Shown here: positions 44,211 to 54,733 of the stretch, one piece after another
How positions within the stretch are numbered: the stretch's first letter is position 1
How the letters are laid out: every line of letters begins with the position of its first letter
DNA from: Halomonas sp. QHL1
Lineage (GTDB): Bacteria; Pseudomonadota; Gammaproteobacteria; Pseudomonadales; Halomonadaceae
NCBI RefSeq assembly: GCF_001882345.1
Contig: NZ_MINL01000001.1
Coordinates: 809,944-873,943, forward strand
DNA: 64,000 nt
Direction of reading: 5' to 3'
Translations under genes and position numbers: made by a program
Notes under the pieces: generated by a model
What the model was told of the DNA's origin: nothing
The model's input: the letters and a program-made list of their open reading frames with translations, nothing else
The model's database searches: none

Positions 44211-45229
44211 GGCAGATGAAACCCATCCCAGAAGATAGCCCTATCCAAGCTGCGTAGATCACCGCCAAGGAGATCGCCCCCTTGTTCCGATAAAATTATG
44301 AAGAGCTGCTCAGCCGCCTCGATCTGTGCGAGGCCGTAATGCTTAGGAATACCGGCTCGATATCCCGCTCTGATAGCCGCGAACACCTTGTCGTTTTCCG
44401 GCTTCACCATCCCTCGCAAGGATTCCCACGCCTCGTCGGAGTCGGCAAGAATCGCCTTGGCCTCATAGCTCGCTTCAAGGAACCGTGCCAAGGTTTGCGG
44501 CTGCGCGTCGGCCCACTCTTCAGCGAAGACCCATCCCAACAAGGGCGGCACTGTCTCGATGCCGAGCTCGTTGAGCATGGTTTCCACACTGAGCAGGGGT
44601 TGCATACCCGAGGCGGCGAGTCGAGCGTTGTAGTGCCAGAAATTGACCGCAACCGACAGGTCTCCCTCGAGCATAAGGCGGTTGATCATGGGCGGTGCCG
44701 CGTAAGTGGGCTCGACCACTGCTTCGAGATCTATCCCGGCGATTCGCTGTGCATACGCCCGCAATAGAAGCCAGGTCTTGTCTACCGGGCCGCCTGCAAT
44801 GCCTAACTGACGTCCCTGCAAATCATGGAGTGTGTCGATGCCGGACGCGGGATCAACCATCACCGCACCGATCGATAAGGAATAAGGTGCGAATTGGTAA
44901 TTGCGGCCCGCCTGCCGCTGATGCGCCACCCATAGCCAATCGGAGACGATAGCATCCACACGCCCACCCTGTAGCGCAACGGCCAGGGCATTCTCGGAAG
45001 CCAGCGGAACGATTTCCAGTTCCAGCCCACGCTTTTTAACCAATTGGTAGGCTTCGATGATGTGCATTTCCCAACTGACAGTCCCGAAATTCAGCACTCC
45101 GACACGCAGCGACAAGGGCTCTTCAGCCCTCGTCTGGGGTATCAGACCAACCATCAGCAACAGACCGACCAGGAAGCCGAGCCTGTCCCACCAGCATGCT
45201 CGTTTAACAGGGTGAACTGCAGCATACAT
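44207..45229 (-). CDS. ABC substrate-binding protein, NitT/TauT-like
   Basis: This encodes 340 residues with an N-terminal basic region and a hydrophobic signal segment (to about residue 36). The binding-protein fold begins LSLRVGVLNFGTVSWEMHII and contains GGRVDAIVSDWLWVAHQR and the LQGRQLGIAGGPVDKTW block. It is the first gene of the minus-strand operon that ends with the cytochrome c gene. Typical relatives bind taurine, nitrate or aliphatic sulfonates, but the pocket residues cannot be judged here. Confidence 0.85.
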   Translation of the reverse strand: MYAAVHPVKRACWWDRLGFLVGLLLMVGLIPQTRAEEPLSLRVGVLNFGTVSWEMHIIEAYQLVKKRGLELEIVPLASENALAVALQGGRVDAIVSDWLWVAHQRQAGRNYQFAPYSLSIGAVMVDPASGIDTLHDLQGRQLGIAGGPVDKTWLLLRAYAQRIAGIDLEAVVEPTYAAPPMINRLMLEGDLSVAVNFWHYNARLAASGMQPLLSVETMLNELGIETVPPLLGWVFAEEWADAQPQTLARFLEASYEAKAILADSDEAWESLRGMVKPENDKVFAAIRAGYRAGIPKHYGLAQIEAAEQLFIILSEQGGDLLGGDLRSLDRAIFWDGFHLP

Positions 45230-45338
45230 AAGGGTTCGTCCCTTAGTTTATTGTTATCGATGCCTACAGTTAGAGGGCAAATGATAGCCAACGGTAGCCG
45301 ACTTTAGTATTAGTTCTAGCACCGCTACACTTGACGCA

Positions 45339-45809
45339 TCATGCTCTTCTCTTTTGGTGCTCATCAATCGCTTCATTGGCCAGCGAATCGGCGCGCTCGT
45401 TGCCAGGGTGGCCGCTGTGCCCTTTTACCCAGTGCCACTCCACTTGGTGGCGCTGGGTCTCTTCGTGCAGGGTCTTCCACAGCTCGGCATTTTTGACCGG
45501 CTGCTTGGCAGCGGTTTTCCAGCCGCGCTTGATCCAGTTATGAATCCACTGGGTAATACCCTGGCGAACATATTGGGAGTCAGTCCAGAGTGCCACTTCA
45601 CACGGGGTATTGAGGGTGCGTAGCGCCATAATCGCAGCCATTAACTCCATGCGATTATTAGTGGTATCCGTTTCATAGCCTTTCAATGTTTTCTCGTGCT
45701 CGCCACTCGCCAGCACGACGCCCCACCCGCCGGGCCCTGGATTGCCCCTACAAGCCCCATCGGTGTACACCGTTACCCGAGGTAGATCTCCCGCCGCCTC
45801 TTTAGTCAA
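45339..45809 (-). CDS. rnhA: ribonuclease HI
   Basis: This encodes 156 residues. The active-site residues are D17 ([12 protein letters not shown]), E55 (NNRMELMA), D77 (WTDSQYV), the flexible-loop His (KGHSGH) and a final Asp in NERADSLA. It removes RNA from RNA-DNA hybrids. It overlaps the methyltransferase gene upstream. In many relatives dnaQ follows directly; here the C1 block intervenes. Confidence 0.96.
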   Translation of the reverse strand: MTKEAAGDLPRVTVYTDGACRGNPGPGGWGVVLASGEHEKTLKGYETDTTNNRMELMAAIMALRTLNTPCEVALWTDSQYVRQGITQWIHNWIKRGWKTAAKQPVKNAELWKTLHEETQRHQVEWHWVKGHSGHPGNERADSLANEAIDEHQKRRA

Positions 45810-46674
45810 TCTCTTGATCCCCTGGTGTCTGTAAATCAGCTTTATTTAAATCAGCTTTGTGCATATCCGTTTGCCGTGTTGTGGCTTGAGATGTTTTAGC
45901 GGGATGCGCTTGATAAGCTTGGTAGTGGGCGGATGAGCCAGAACGGGTAACACCCAATGAAGCCTGGGGTGCTGGCGCCTCCAAGCCAAACTTCAAGCGC
46001 TGCACCGGCGCTTGGCGCTGCTGCCGACGCGCTTGAATCATATAACTTTCGCCCAGCGGCAGGTTATGACGCCGCCCTAACGACTCCCAATACTCACCGC
46101 ACTTGGCGTTCATCCGCCCCCGAAAACAGCAATAGTCTACCCGCTCCACCTCAAAGTCGACAAACGCCAACCAGTCGCGCAGGCGGCTAGCGGAGCGCCA
46201 TGTGCCGCTCCAGGGAAACGTCTGCTGGCGCTTTCGCCACTGCCGGGCAAGGCCACTCACGCCAATGGGATTAAAGCCAAACAGCACCATAATGCCGTTA
46301 TCAGCAGTGACCCGCGCGGCCTCCTGAAGCGTGAAGTGGGCGTCGGTTAAGTGCTCAAGCCAGTGGTGAATGACCATCACATCTAAACAACGATCCGGCA
46401 ACGCAAGCTGATCCGGAGGACATACCAGGGTGCTATCGTTTTCGGCTAACTGACGCGTAGGCGACCAGCGTATAGGGTGCGCAACGGCCGACATGGTCAT
46501 CAGTGCCGGCCCCATGCTCATTTCCAAGCTATGGCCGCCCACACGTGATTCCACCACGGGCCCTAAGCAAGCACGCTGCGTTTCCCACAGCGAACGCCCC
46601 GCCTCTGTTTGCCAATAAGGCTGGCTACTTTGTAAGCGCTTAGCCAGTGTAGTGGCCGTTGTCGAATTTGACAT
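45802..46674 (-). CDS. class I SAM-dependent methyltransferase (YafS-like)
   Basis: This encodes 290 residues from the ATG at 46674. Methyltransferase-like blocks include [20 protein letters not shown] (post-motif) and the segment [20 protein letters not shown]. The glycine-rich SAM loop is unusually weak. The C-terminal 60 residues are a Gln/Ala/Ser-rich tail with a repeated [11 protein letters not shown] pattern. The gene lies between gloB (divergent) and rnhA, the standard place of this conserved methyltransferase, whose target is unknown. It overlaps rnhA by 8 bases. Confidence 0.8.
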   Translation of the reverse strand: MSNSTTATTLAKRLQSSQPYWQTEAGRSLWETQRACLGPVVESRVGGHSLEMSMGPALMTMSAVAHPIRWSPTRQLAENDSTLVCPPDQLALPDRCLDVMVIHHWLEHLTDAHFTLQEAARVTADNGIMVLFGFNPIGVSGLARQWRKRQQTFPWSGTWRSASRLRDWLAFVDFEVERVDYCCFRGRMNAKCGEYWESLGRRHNLPLGESYMIQARRQQRQAPVQRLKFGLEAPAPQASLGVTRSGSSAHYQAYQAHPAKTSQATTRQTDMHKADLNKADLQTPGDQEID

Positions 46675-46785
46675 GAACAGCGCTTCCCTCCACAGTAAAG
46701 GCTTTTTAACGCCTTTTACGCACCGATTTAGCGCTAATAAGCGCAATGTTTGATGTGTTTTTACGTAACTTAAAGGATCTCGCCG

Positions 46786-47553
46786 ATGATGAGCGTGACA
46801 CCGATCCCCGCCCTTAGCGACAACTATATTTGGCTATTAAGACAAGATACTAGTCAAAGCGTTTGTGTGGTGGATCCCGGTGAAGCCGCCCCGGTGATCG
46901 AGTTTCTTGAGCGTGAGTCGCTCACCCTAAACTGCATTCTGATTACCCACCATCACCATGATCATACGGGCGGTCTAGCAGAATTAATTAAACGCTACTC
47001 TCCACACGTTATCGGCCCGGACAATCCCAAGATTGAAGGTATTGATGAAACCGTGGGCGACGGTGACGAAGTCCGCATTATGGGGCGCTTATTTGACGTC
47101 ATGGCGACCCCCGGCCATACGCTGGATCATATCAGCTACTACACAGCGGGTATCCCTGCGCTATTGTTCTGCGGTGATACCCTTTTTTGCGCGGGTTGCG
47201 GTCGTTTATTCGAGGGTACCCCGGAGCAGATGTACACCGCGTTGAAAAAATTTGCGGAACTCCCTGAAGATACACTGGTCTTTGCAGCCCATGAGTACAC
47301 TCAAGCAAACCTAACGTTTGCACGTGCTGCGGATCCTGAAAACGAAGACGTTAAACACGCCTTGCAGGAGTGTGAAAAGGCGCGGGCATTGGATCGCCCC
47401 ACCTTACCCAGCACGATAGGACGCGAGCTGAAAATTAATCCCTACCTTCGCGTGGGCACTGATAGCGTGCGCCAGGCGGCAGGTACCCAGGGTGTTAATC
47501 ATGATGATCTCGCTACGTTCACCACTCTTCGTGAGTGGAAGAACCGTTTTTAA
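46786..47553 (+). CDS. gloB: hydroxyacylglutathione hydrolase (glyoxalase II)
   Basis: This encodes 255 residues of the metallo-beta-lactamase fold: THHHHDHTGG metal motif, TPGHTLDHISYY, FCGDTLFCAGCGRLFEG and AAHEYTQAN. It hydrolyses S-lactoylglutathione to lactate and glutathione in methylglyoxal detoxification. AAGGATC precedes tandem ATG codons. It is divergent from the methyltransferase gene and close to mltD. Confidence 0.96.
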   Translation: MMSVTPIPALSDNYIWLLRQDTSQSVCVVDPGEAAPVIEFLERESLTLNCILITHHHHDHTGGLAELIKRYSPHVIGPDNPKIEGIDETVGDGDEVRIMGRLFDVMATPGHTLDHISYYTAGIPALLFCGDTLFCAGCGRLFEGTPEQMYTALKKFAELPEDTLVFAAHEYTQANLTFARAADPENEDVKHALQECEKARALDRPTLPSTIGRELKINPYLRVGTDSVRQAAGTQGVNHDDLATFTTLREWKNRF

Positions 47554-47583
47554 GAACGCTATCGAAACCAAACGAATGCAACT

Positions 47584-48807
47584 ATGACCTATCGAACGAT
47601 TCGCCAGCGCTTGATGCTGAGCGCGGGCAGTACCGTAATAATGGGCCTAATGTTAGCCGCTGCGGCAAGCTCACAAGCCTCTGCGACAGGCTATGAAGAA
47701 TCTACTGCTTCAAGAAGCACCTCAGTAGAGGCTACAAAACCACGCCCCACGCCGTTCCAGATCCATTTTTGGGAGGCGCTGGAGCTTCAACCCCAAGACG
47801 CCTGGACAACGCTGCGGAAAAGCTTTCAGTGGCAAGAGAAGTCACTGCCCCCAGAGGCCCAAGCGCGGGTAGATGAGTGGATTGAGTACTACCGTTCCAG
47901 CCCCGAGAACATTGCCACTATCACCGAACGAGCCACCCCTTGGCTTGCCTGGATTACCCAGCAAGTTAGTGAGCGCGGCCTACCTGGTGAAGTTGCGTTA
48001 ATACCCTTCGTTGAAAGCTCCTTTGATCCAGGCGCGCGTAGCCACCGCGGTGCCGCTGGACTATGGCAGTTTATGCCTGGTACCGGCGATGCACTAGGTT
48101 TGGTACGTAACGGAAACTACGATGGTCGATTAGACGTGGTGACCTCTACCGCAGCGGCGCTGGACTATTTGGAAATGCAGGCAGATCAATGGTATGAAGG
48201 TGATCTGATGCTTTCACTCGCCGCTTATAACGCAGGCGCAGGTACCGTCAATCGCGCTCAGCGCCAAGCCCAGGGTCAAGGTTTGCACGGCGAGTACTGG
48301 GATCTCTCGCTGCCCTACGAAACCATGAACTATGTGCCTAAGCTGAAAGCGATCGCGACGATTATTGACGACCCAGAGCAATACGGTGTCAGCCTGCCGG
48401 AAATACACGTTGATCCGGCCTTTGCAAAAGTGCAGTTGTCGCATGCGTTGAGTCTTTCAGAAGCCTCTCAACTACTGGATGTCAGCCAAACGGCATTAGC
48501 CGAGCTAAATCCGGGCCTGCTGAATGGCAGTATCGACCCACGCAGCGCCCAGACGCTGTTGGTACCCGAAGAGGCGGATACCCAGGTGCTTGCGCAACTT
48601 GCACAGGAAGGCAGTCAAACTCAAGATAGCAGCCAAGCGTTTGCGCAAAACAGCAGCGGCAATACCCATCGCGTTGAAAGGGGCGATAGTCTCTCTGCGA
48701 TTGCAGCCCAGTATAATGTTGACCAACAAGACCTTATACGCTGGAATGCGATTGACCGCCCCGGCGCTTTACAACCAGGCCAACTGCTGACACTTTCAGG
48801 GCGTTAA
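47584..48807 (+). CDS. mltD: membrane-bound lytic murein transglycosylase D-like
   Basis: This encodes 407 residues. A signal region is followed by an SLT domain with the catalytic Glu in ALIPFVESSFDP, then GAAGLWQFMP and SLAAYNAGAGTVNRA. One C-terminal LysM domain is seen (HRVERGDSLSAIAAQYNVDQ onward); E. coli MltD has two. It cleaves peptidoglycan to anhydromuropeptides in the periplasm. It follows gloB by 30 bases, as in many gammaproteobacteria. Confidence 0.9.
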   Translation: MTYRTIRQRLMLSAGSTVIMGLMLAAAASSQASATGYEESTASRSTSVEATKPRPTPFQIHFWEALELQPQDAWTTLRKSFQWQEKSLPPEAQARVDEWIEYYRSSPENIATITERATPWLAWITQQVSERGLPGEVALIPFVESSFDPGARSHRGAAGLWQFMPGTGDALGLVRNGNYDGRLDVVTSTAAALDYLEMQADQWYEGDLMLSLAAYNAGAGTVNRAQRQAQGQGLHGEYWDLSLPYETMNYVPKLKAIATIIDDPEQYGVSLPEIHVDPAFAKVQLSHALSLSEASQLLDVSQTALAELNPGLLNGSIDPRSAQTLLVPEEADTQVLAQLAQEGSQTQDSSQAFAQNSSGNTHRVERGDSLSAIAAQYNVDQQDLIRWNAIDRPGALQPGQLLTLSGR

Positions 48808-48840
48808 ACCGGGTTAAATAGTTGGCTTTGTTCACATGGG

Positions 48841-50805
48841 ATGTCACCAATGCCGCGTGGTTTGTTTTTTGCGAAAACGCTTCTACTCATCAGTGGCCTG
48901 ATGTTCAACGTATCGATACTGGCTTCAGACGCCGAAACGATAGCGTCAGAGCCGACGTCTAACAGCGATTCGTCACCCACCGCCACCAGCGCCAACGTGG
49001 TGGGTGACTTGAACACCGACGCAAACAACGTGGTGCCGGTTGAAACCGTTCACGGGCTATCGCTTTACGATAGCCCTGAGCTACAAGCCGACTTCCCCTA
49101 CTTTCCCCATGTAAATCCTCAAGCTCCCAAAGGCGGCACCATTACCCATACCGCAGTGGGGAGCAGCTTTGACTCGACCAATCCGTTTATTATTCGCGGC
49201 ACGCCGGTTACCGGCATTTCACAAATTTACGACACCCTGATGGCCAGCAACCCGAACGAGCCCTTTAGCATCTACGGCTTGCTGGCCGAAGGCGTGCGTC
49301 TTGACCCTGACAGGGAATGGATCGAGTTCGACCTACGCCCTGAAGCGCGTTTCCAAGACGGTGAGCCGGTCACGGCCTACGATGTGGTGTTCTCGCTTGA
49401 CTTGCTCCGCGAAGAGGGCAATCCATTTTACGCCAGCTATTACGCGGGGGTGGAAGAAGCCATCGCTCTCAATGAGCATCAGGTCCGTTTTACCTTTAAC
49501 GATACTCAATCGCGAGAGCTGCCGTTAATCGTCGCCCAACTGCCTATACTCCCCCGCCACTACTGGGAACCCCGCGAGTTCACATCCCCCACCCTGGCGG
49601 CGCACCCAGGTTCCGGGCCCTACCGCATTAGCGAAGTAGACCCAGGTCGGCGAATTGTTTACCAGCGCGATGAGGATTACTGGGGTAAAGATTTGCCGGT
49701 TAACGTTGGCCGTTACAACATCGATCGCATCATTTACGACTACTACCGTGACCGGGATATCGCCTGGGAAGCATTTAAAGCGGGCCTAACCGACTTTCGT
49801 ACCGATGCCCGCGCCGCCACCTGGGCGATTGGCTACGACTTCCCAGCCTATGAAGAGGGCTTGGTAAAGCGGCTAACGGTGCCTGACGTTAATCCTTCGA
49901 TGATGCAGGCGTTTGTCTTCAACCTGCGTAAAGAGAAATTTCAAGACCCCAGAGTCCGTGAAGCATTGAGCCTTACCTTCGATTTCCCCTGGCTCAATAC
50001 CAATATTTTTTACGGCACCTACCGGCGCACCGAGAGCTTTTTCCAAAATTCAGAGATGGAAGCCACCGGCTTGCCCTCTGAAGAGGAGCTGGCGTTGCTG
50101 GAGCCATTTCGGGAGGAGTTGATCGCCTCTCACGGTTCTGACCGTTTGTTCACGCAGCCACTGCCTATCGATGAGCCCATCGAGTTACGCGAGCGGCTTC
50201 GTAAAGCGCTCGACCTCCTCCGCGAAGCAGGTTATCGCGTTGAAGAGGGCATGCTGGTTCATCAACAAACCGGACGCCCTTTAAACCTGGAAGTGCTGCT
50301 TTACGACTCTGGGCTTGAACGGGTGGTGCAGCCCATGCTCCGCAATATGGCTCGTTTGGGGGTACAGACGTCTCTGCGTATCGTTGATATTAATCAATTT
50401 TTAAACCGGCAGCGTAATTACGACTATGACATAGTGATCAGTCACTTCCCTCAGTCGAACAATCCGGGCAACGAGCAGCGCAACTTCTGGACCAGCGAAG
50501 CCGCTGAGGCACCGCAAAGCCGCAACCGGATGGCGCTGGCGCATCCGGCGGTCGATGCACTGGTGGAAGAGATCATAAGTGCCGATGGTCGTGAAGAGCT
50601 GGATACAGCCACGCGCGCGCTGGATCGGGTGCTACGTTGGGGGTTCTATGTCATTCCCCACTACCACTCTGGGGAGACCCGCATCGCCATTTGGGATAAG
50701 TTCGGCTACCCCGAACCCTTCCCTGAATATGCCATGGATATGGATGCGTGGTGGGTAGACACCGACCGTGAAGCAGAACTTCAGCGCCGCCAGCGCGGTC
50801 GTTAA
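48841..50805 (+). CDS. yejA: YejA-type periplasmic peptide-binding protein
   Basis: This encodes 654 residues: signal peptide (about residues 1-29), a Ser/Thr/Asn-rich spacer, then the family 5 extracellular solute-binding fold (HGLSLYDSPELQADFPYFPH, AYDVVFSLDLLREEGNPF, GSGPYRISEVDPGRRIVYQR). It is the binding protein of the YejABEF ABC importer, known to take up microcin C and similar peptides in E. coli. Permease genes follow. Confidence 0.92.
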   Translation: MSPMPRGLFFAKTLLLISGLMFNVSILASDAETIASEPTSNSDSSPTATSANVVGDLNTDANNVVPVETVHGLSLYDSPELQADFPYFPHVNPQAPKGGTITHTAVGSSFDSTNPFIIRGTPVTGISQIYDTLMASNPNEPFSIYGLLAEGVRLDPDREWIEFDLRPEARFQDGEPVTAYDVVFSLDLLREEGNPFYASYYAGVEEAIALNEHQVRFTFNDTQSRELPLIVAQLPILPRHYWEPREFTSPTLAAHPGSGPYRISEVDPGRRIVYQRDEDYWGKDLPVNVGRYNIDRIIYDYYRDRDIAWEAFKAGLTDFRTDARAATWAIGYDFPAYEEGLVKRLTVPDVNPSMMQAFVFNLRKEKFQDPRVREALSLTFDFPWLNTNIFYGTYRRTESFFQNSEMEATGLPSEEELALLEPFREELIASHGSDRLFTQPLPIDEPIELRERLRKALDLLREAGYRVEEGMLVHQQTGRPLNLEVLLYDSGLERVVQPMLRNMARLGVQTSLRIVDINQFLNRQRNYDYDIVISHFPQSNNPGNEQRNFWTSEAAEAPQSRNRMALAHPAVDALVEEIISADGREELDTATRALDRVLRWGFYVIPHYHSGETRIAIWDKFGYPEPFPEYAMDMDAWWVDTDREAELQRRQRGR

Positions 50806-50882
50806 CGCTGGCTATATGGCAACTGCTTAAGCGCAACGGCTTATCCTCAACGGTTTCATCGCCATAAACCTTGGAGTGCTCT

Positions 50883-51956
50883 GTGGCCCGTTATACCCTA
50901 CGCCGACTGCTGCTAATGATTCCAACCCTTTTCGGGATCATGCTACTCAATTTTATTATTGTTCAGGCGGCGCCGGGCGGGCCAATTGATCAGATGTTGG
51001 CGCGTTTTGAAGGCGCCGACGCCATGGCCAGCACCCGCTTGGATATGGGTGGCGCCGACGTTCAGGTTAGCGATGACTCCCGGGGGGCTCGGGGCATTGA
51101 CCCGCGCTTTATCGAACAGCTAGAGCAGCAGTTTGGTTTTGACAAACCCGCCCACGAGCGCTTTATCGGCATGATGGCGGATTACCTCACTCTCGATTTC
51201 GGCACCAGTTTCTTCCGCGACCGACCGGTCACCGAGCTGATGATCGAGCGGCTGCCGGTTTCCATATCGTTAGGGCTCTGGACGACGCTACTGGTCTATT
51301 TAATTTCCATCCCGTTAGGCATTAAAAAAGCGCTGCGCCACGGCTCCCGGTTTGACGTCTGGTCGTCGGGGTTAGTGATTGTTGGCTATGCCATCCCAGG
51401 TTTCCTATTTGCCATCCTCCTCATAGTCCTGTTTGCCGGGGGCACCTACTGGGACTTATTCCCGTTACGTGGTTTGACCTCGCCTGACTTCGATCAGCTT
51501 TCAGCCTGGGGCAAGGTCAAAGACTACTTCTGGCATATCACGCTGCCGGTTATCGCCGCCTCGATTGGCAGCTTTGCCACACTGACAATGCTGACCAAAA
51601 ACAGCTTTCTGGATGAGATTCACAAGCAGTATGTGATTACCGCCCGCGCCAAAGGTGCCGACGAGCGGCGCGTGCTCTATGGCCATGTATTTCGCAACGC
51701 CATGCTGATTATTATCGCGGGCCTCCCCGCCGCCATGATCGGCATTTTCTTCACCGGCGCGCTGCTTATCGAAGTTATCTTCTCCCTGGATGGGCTGGGT
51801 CTGCTCGGCTTCGAGGCGGTAATGCAGCGGGATTATCCGGTGATATTCGGCACCCTGTTCCTGTATACCGTGATCGGCTTAATCCTCAAGCTGATTTCCG
51901 ATTTGACCTACGTGTGGGTAGACCCGCGTATCGACTTTTCGACTCGGGAGTCGTGA
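50883..51956 (+). CDS. yejB: YejB-type ABC permease
   Basis: This encodes 357 residues starting at the GTG at 50883, which has TTGGAG 6 bases upstream. Six membrane helices and the closely matching blocks [27 protein letters not shown] and [20 protein letters not shown] are typical of YejB. It forms the membrane channel with YejE, whose gene follows after 2 bases. Confidence 0.94.
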   Translation: MARYTLRRLLLMIPTLFGIMLLNFIIVQAAPGGPIDQMLARFEGADAMASTRLDMGGADVQVSDDSRGARGIDPRFIEQLEQQFGFDKPAHERFIGMMADYLTLDFGTSFFRDRPVTELMIERLPVSISLGLWTTLLVYLISIPLGIKKALRHGSRFDVWSSGLVIVGYAIPGFLFAILLIVLFAGGTYWDLFPLRGLTSPDFDQLSAWGKVKDYFWHITLPVIAASIGSFATLTMLTKNSFLDEIHKQYVITARAKGADERRVLYGHVFRNAMLIIIAGLPAAMIGIFFTGALLIEVIFSLDGLGLLGFEAVMQRDYPVIFGTLFLYTVIGLILKLISDLTYVWVDPRIDFSTRES

Positions 51957-51958
51957 TA

Positions 51959-53035
51959 ATGGCCTCTTTATCGTCACGTTTATCGCCTATCACTCGCCGT
52001 CGACTGGCCGCTTTTAAAGCCAATCGTCGCGCCCGGGTGTCACTCTGGTTATTTGCCACGCTGTTTATCCTCAGCCTGTTTGCCGAACTGATTGCCAACG
52101 ACAAACCAATCGTGATGCAGTACGACGGCCAGTGGTACTTTCCCATGCTGGTGGACTACCCAGAAACAGAGTTTGACGGCTTTCTACCGACCCGAACGGA
52201 CTATCTGGATCCCTTTGTTCAACAGCAAATTGATGATCACGGCTGGGCGCTGTGGCCAGTCATTCCGTTTTCATACCAGACCCTGGATATGAATATGACC
52301 CGCCCTTCTCCGGCACCGCCGGATAGCCGCCACTGGCTAGGCACCGATGACCAGGGCCGGGATGTGACCGCACGGGTAATTTATGGCTTTCGGCTCTCGG
52401 TAGCCTTCGCGCTGGTACTTACCGCAGGATCGTTAGTTGTCGGTGTCGTGGTTGGGGGTGTACAGGGCTACTTTGGCGGCAAAATTGATTTGATCGGTCA
52501 GCGATTCACCGAAATTTGGTCCGGCTTGCCGGTGCTCTTCCTGCTGATTATTTTAGCCAGCTTTGTTCAGCCGGGGTTTTGGTGGCTGCTGGGGATTATG
52601 CTGCTCTTCTCGTGGTTGGGTCTGGTGGATATCGTACGCGCCGAGTTCCTGCGGGCGCGTAATTTGGAGTATGTACGCGCGGCCAAAGCCATGGGGTTGC
52701 CCTCACGCTTGATCATGTGGCGCCACGTGCTACCCAATGCCATGGTCGCCACGCTAACGTTTATTCCGTTTCTGTTTACCGGCGCCATTGGCACCTTGAC
52801 CGCTCTGGATTTTCTCGGCTTCGGCCTGCCCCCAGGCGCTCCCTCGCTAGGTGAACTGGCGGCCCAGGGCAAAAACAATCTGCACGCCCCTTGGCTGGGC
52901 ATCACGGCGTTTATGACCCTGGCGATCATGCTTTCGCTGTTGGTATTTATTGGCGAAGGCTTGCGAGACGCCTTTGACCCCCGCCACGTACAGCTGCGCC
53001 AAGCAGGCCCTGCCCAGGAGACTCAGCATGTCTAA
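51959..53035 (+). CDS. yejE: YejE-type ABC permease
   Basis: This encodes 358 residues from the ATG at 51959. A long N-terminal periplasmic loop (YDGQWYFPMLVDYPETEFDG) precedes the permease domain (HWLGTDDQGRDVTARVIYGF, LEYVRAAKAMGLPSRLIMWR). It overlaps yejF by 8 bases. Confidence 0.94.
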   Translation: MASLSSRLSPITRRRLAAFKANRRARVSLWLFATLFILSLFAELIANDKPIVMQYDGQWYFPMLVDYPETEFDGFLPTRTDYLDPFVQQQIDDHGWALWPVIPFSYQTLDMNMTRPSPAPPDSRHWLGTDDQGRDVTARVIYGFRLSVAFALVLTAGSLVVGVVVGGVQGYFGGKIDLIGQRFTEIWSGLPVLFLLIILASFVQPGFWWLLGIMLLFSWLGLVDIVRAEFLRARNLEYVRAAKAMGLPSRLIMWRHVLPNAMVATLTFIPFLFTGAIGTLTALDFLGFGLPPGAPSLGELAAQGKNNLHAPWLGITAFMTLAIMLSLLVFIGEGLRDAFDPRHVQLRQAGPAQETQHV

Positions 53036-54611
53036 CCCCCTGCTGCGCATTGAACACCTTGATGTCGCTTTTGATAACACCCCGGTGGTGCACTCACTTT
53101 CGCTAACCCTCAACGCGGGTGAAACCCTGGCGATTGTCGGCGAGTCCGGCTCGGGCAAATCGGTATCGGCGCTGGGCATGGTGAATCTGCTGCCCAGCAA
53201 TGCCACCTTTCAAGGCGAACGCTGGCTGGGTGATACCAATCTGGCCACGTTAACGGAAACTGAGTGGAACACCGTGCGCGGTAATCGCGTCGGCTTTATC
53301 TTCCAGGAGCCGATGACCTCGCTCAATCCTCTGCATCGCGTTGGTAAGCAGATCGGTGAAGCATTGCGGCTGCATCAAGGGCTGCGCGGCCAAGCGGCCC
53401 GTGAGCGCAGCAAAGAACTGCTGGAACAAGTGAAACTGCCGCGCCCAGAAGAACTGTTGGATGCCTGGCCCCACCAGCTCTCGGGTGGGCAGCGCCAGCG
53501 GGTGATGATTGCCATGGCGATTGCCAACAATCCCTCACTGCTGATTGCCGATGAGCCCACCACCGCGCTGGACGTCACGGTACAGCAAGAGATTCTCGCT
53601 CTGCTGCGTGAACTTCGCGATCACCATGGCATGGGTATGCTGTTTATCAGCCACGACTTAAATCTGGTTCGCCGTCATGCAGACCGCATTTGCGTTATGT
53701 ACCAAGGGCGCATTCAGGAAATAGGCCCGGTGGAGCAGGTCTTTCAGCACCCGCAAAGCGATTACACTAAAGCGCTGCTCGGCGCTGAGCCGGAAGGTAG
53801 GCCCCAAGCCATTGAACAAGCAGCGCCGCTATTGACGGCTCGCCAGTTAAGCGTGAGCTTTAAGCGCCCTAAAACTGGTATATTTAAGCGCCAACCGCCC
53901 GCTTTTGTGGCGGTGCACCCCACCGATTTCCATATAGCGCCGGGTGAAACCCTGGGCATTGTGGGTGAATCCGGCTCGGGCAAAACCACGCTGGCGTCGG
54001 CGGTCATGCGTCTGGTCACTAGCCAAGGCGATGTGACCCTTGGCAACGATAAACTAAGCGCCCTAACCGGCGATGCGTTACGCCGCCACCGTCACCGTTT
54101 GCAGATGGTGTTTCAAGACCCCTATGGCGCGCTTTCACCGCGTATGCCGGTGTTTGATATCGTTAGTGAAGGGCTGCGCTTTCACTACCCCCATCTCACC
54201 ACTGAAGAAGTCGCCCAGCGGGTCAATCAAACGCTGCACGAGGTAGGTTTACCCGAGAGCTGTGCCGCGCGCTACCCCCACGAGTTCTCCGGTGGTCAGC
54301 GTCAGAGAATCGCCGTAGCAAGAGCGATTATCTTAGAACCAGAACTGCTGGTGCTGGATGAGCCAACCTCGGCGTTAGACCGTACCGTGCAGAAGCAGTT
54401 GGTCTCCCTGTTACGCGATCTGCAGGCGCGCCGCCAGCTAAGCTATTTATTTATTAGCCACGACCTAGCTGTTGTGCGCGCCATGGCACACCGCATCATG
54501 GTGCTCAAGGATGGCGAAGTGGTCGAACAAGGCCCCTGCCTAGAGGTGCTTTCAGCGCCACAACACGCTTATACCCAAGCGCTGATTGCCGCTGCGCATC
54601 TGACGCACTAG
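53028..54611 (+). CDS. yejF: YejF-type double ATPase of the peptide importer
   Basis: This encodes 527 residues with two ATPase halves. Half 1: Walker A GESGSGKSVSAL, signature LSGGQRQRVMIAMA, Walker B LLIADEPTTALD. Half 2: Walker A GESGSGKTTLAS, signature FSGGQRQRIAVARA, Walker B LLVLDEPTSALD. All catalytic motifs are intact in both. It powers the YejABEF importer. The ATG at 53028 overlaps yejE. Confidence 0.95.
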   Translation: MSNPLLRIEHLDVAFDNTPVVHSLSLTLNAGETLAIVGESGSGKSVSALGMVNLLPSNATFQGERWLGDTNLATLTETEWNTVRGNRVGFIFQEPMTSLNPLHRVGKQIGEALRLHQGLRGQAARERSKELLEQVKLPRPEELLDAWPHQLSGGQRQRVMIAMAIANNPSLLIADEPTTALDVTVQQEILALLRELRDHHGMGMLFISHDLNLVRRHADRICVMYQGRIQEIGPVEQVFQHPQSDYTKALLGAEPEGRPQAIEQAAPLLTARQLSVSFKRPKTGIFKRQPPAFVAVHPTDFHIAPGETLGIVGESGSGKTTLASAVMRLVTSQGDVTLGNDKLSALTGDALRRHRHRLQMVFQDPYGALSPRMPVFDIVSEGLRFHYPHLTTEEVAQRVNQTLHEVGLPESCAARYPHEFSGGQRQRIAVARAIILEPELLVLDEPTSALDRTVQKQLVSLLRDLQARRQLSYLFISHDLAVVRAMAHRIMVLKDGEVVEQGPCLEVLSAPQHAYTQALIAAAHLTH

Positions 54612-54685
54612 CTGAATTAGCCACGAAACTAACTGCTCTTAATGGACGTACTAAGATAACGGTATAAAAATTCAGATAAAATAAA

Positions 54686-54710
54686 GCCGCTTCCTATTTT
54701 GGAAAGCGGC
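54686..54710 (-). terminator. intrinsic terminator of rsuA
   Basis: On the minus strand GCCGCTTTCC and GGAAGCGGC form a stem with one unpaired base around an AAAATA loop, followed by TTTATTTT. It lies 24 bases past the rsuA stop codon. Confidence 0.85.
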
Positions 54711-54733
54711 CAATGGAGACCTTACCCAAGGAC

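Noticed and set aside
42664..45229. Calling the NitT/TauT-type transporter a taurine or sulfonate importer
   Set aside because: Only the general family is visible; no sulfonate oxygenase gene is near and the operon ends in a cytochrome c gene, so a substrate name would be a guess.
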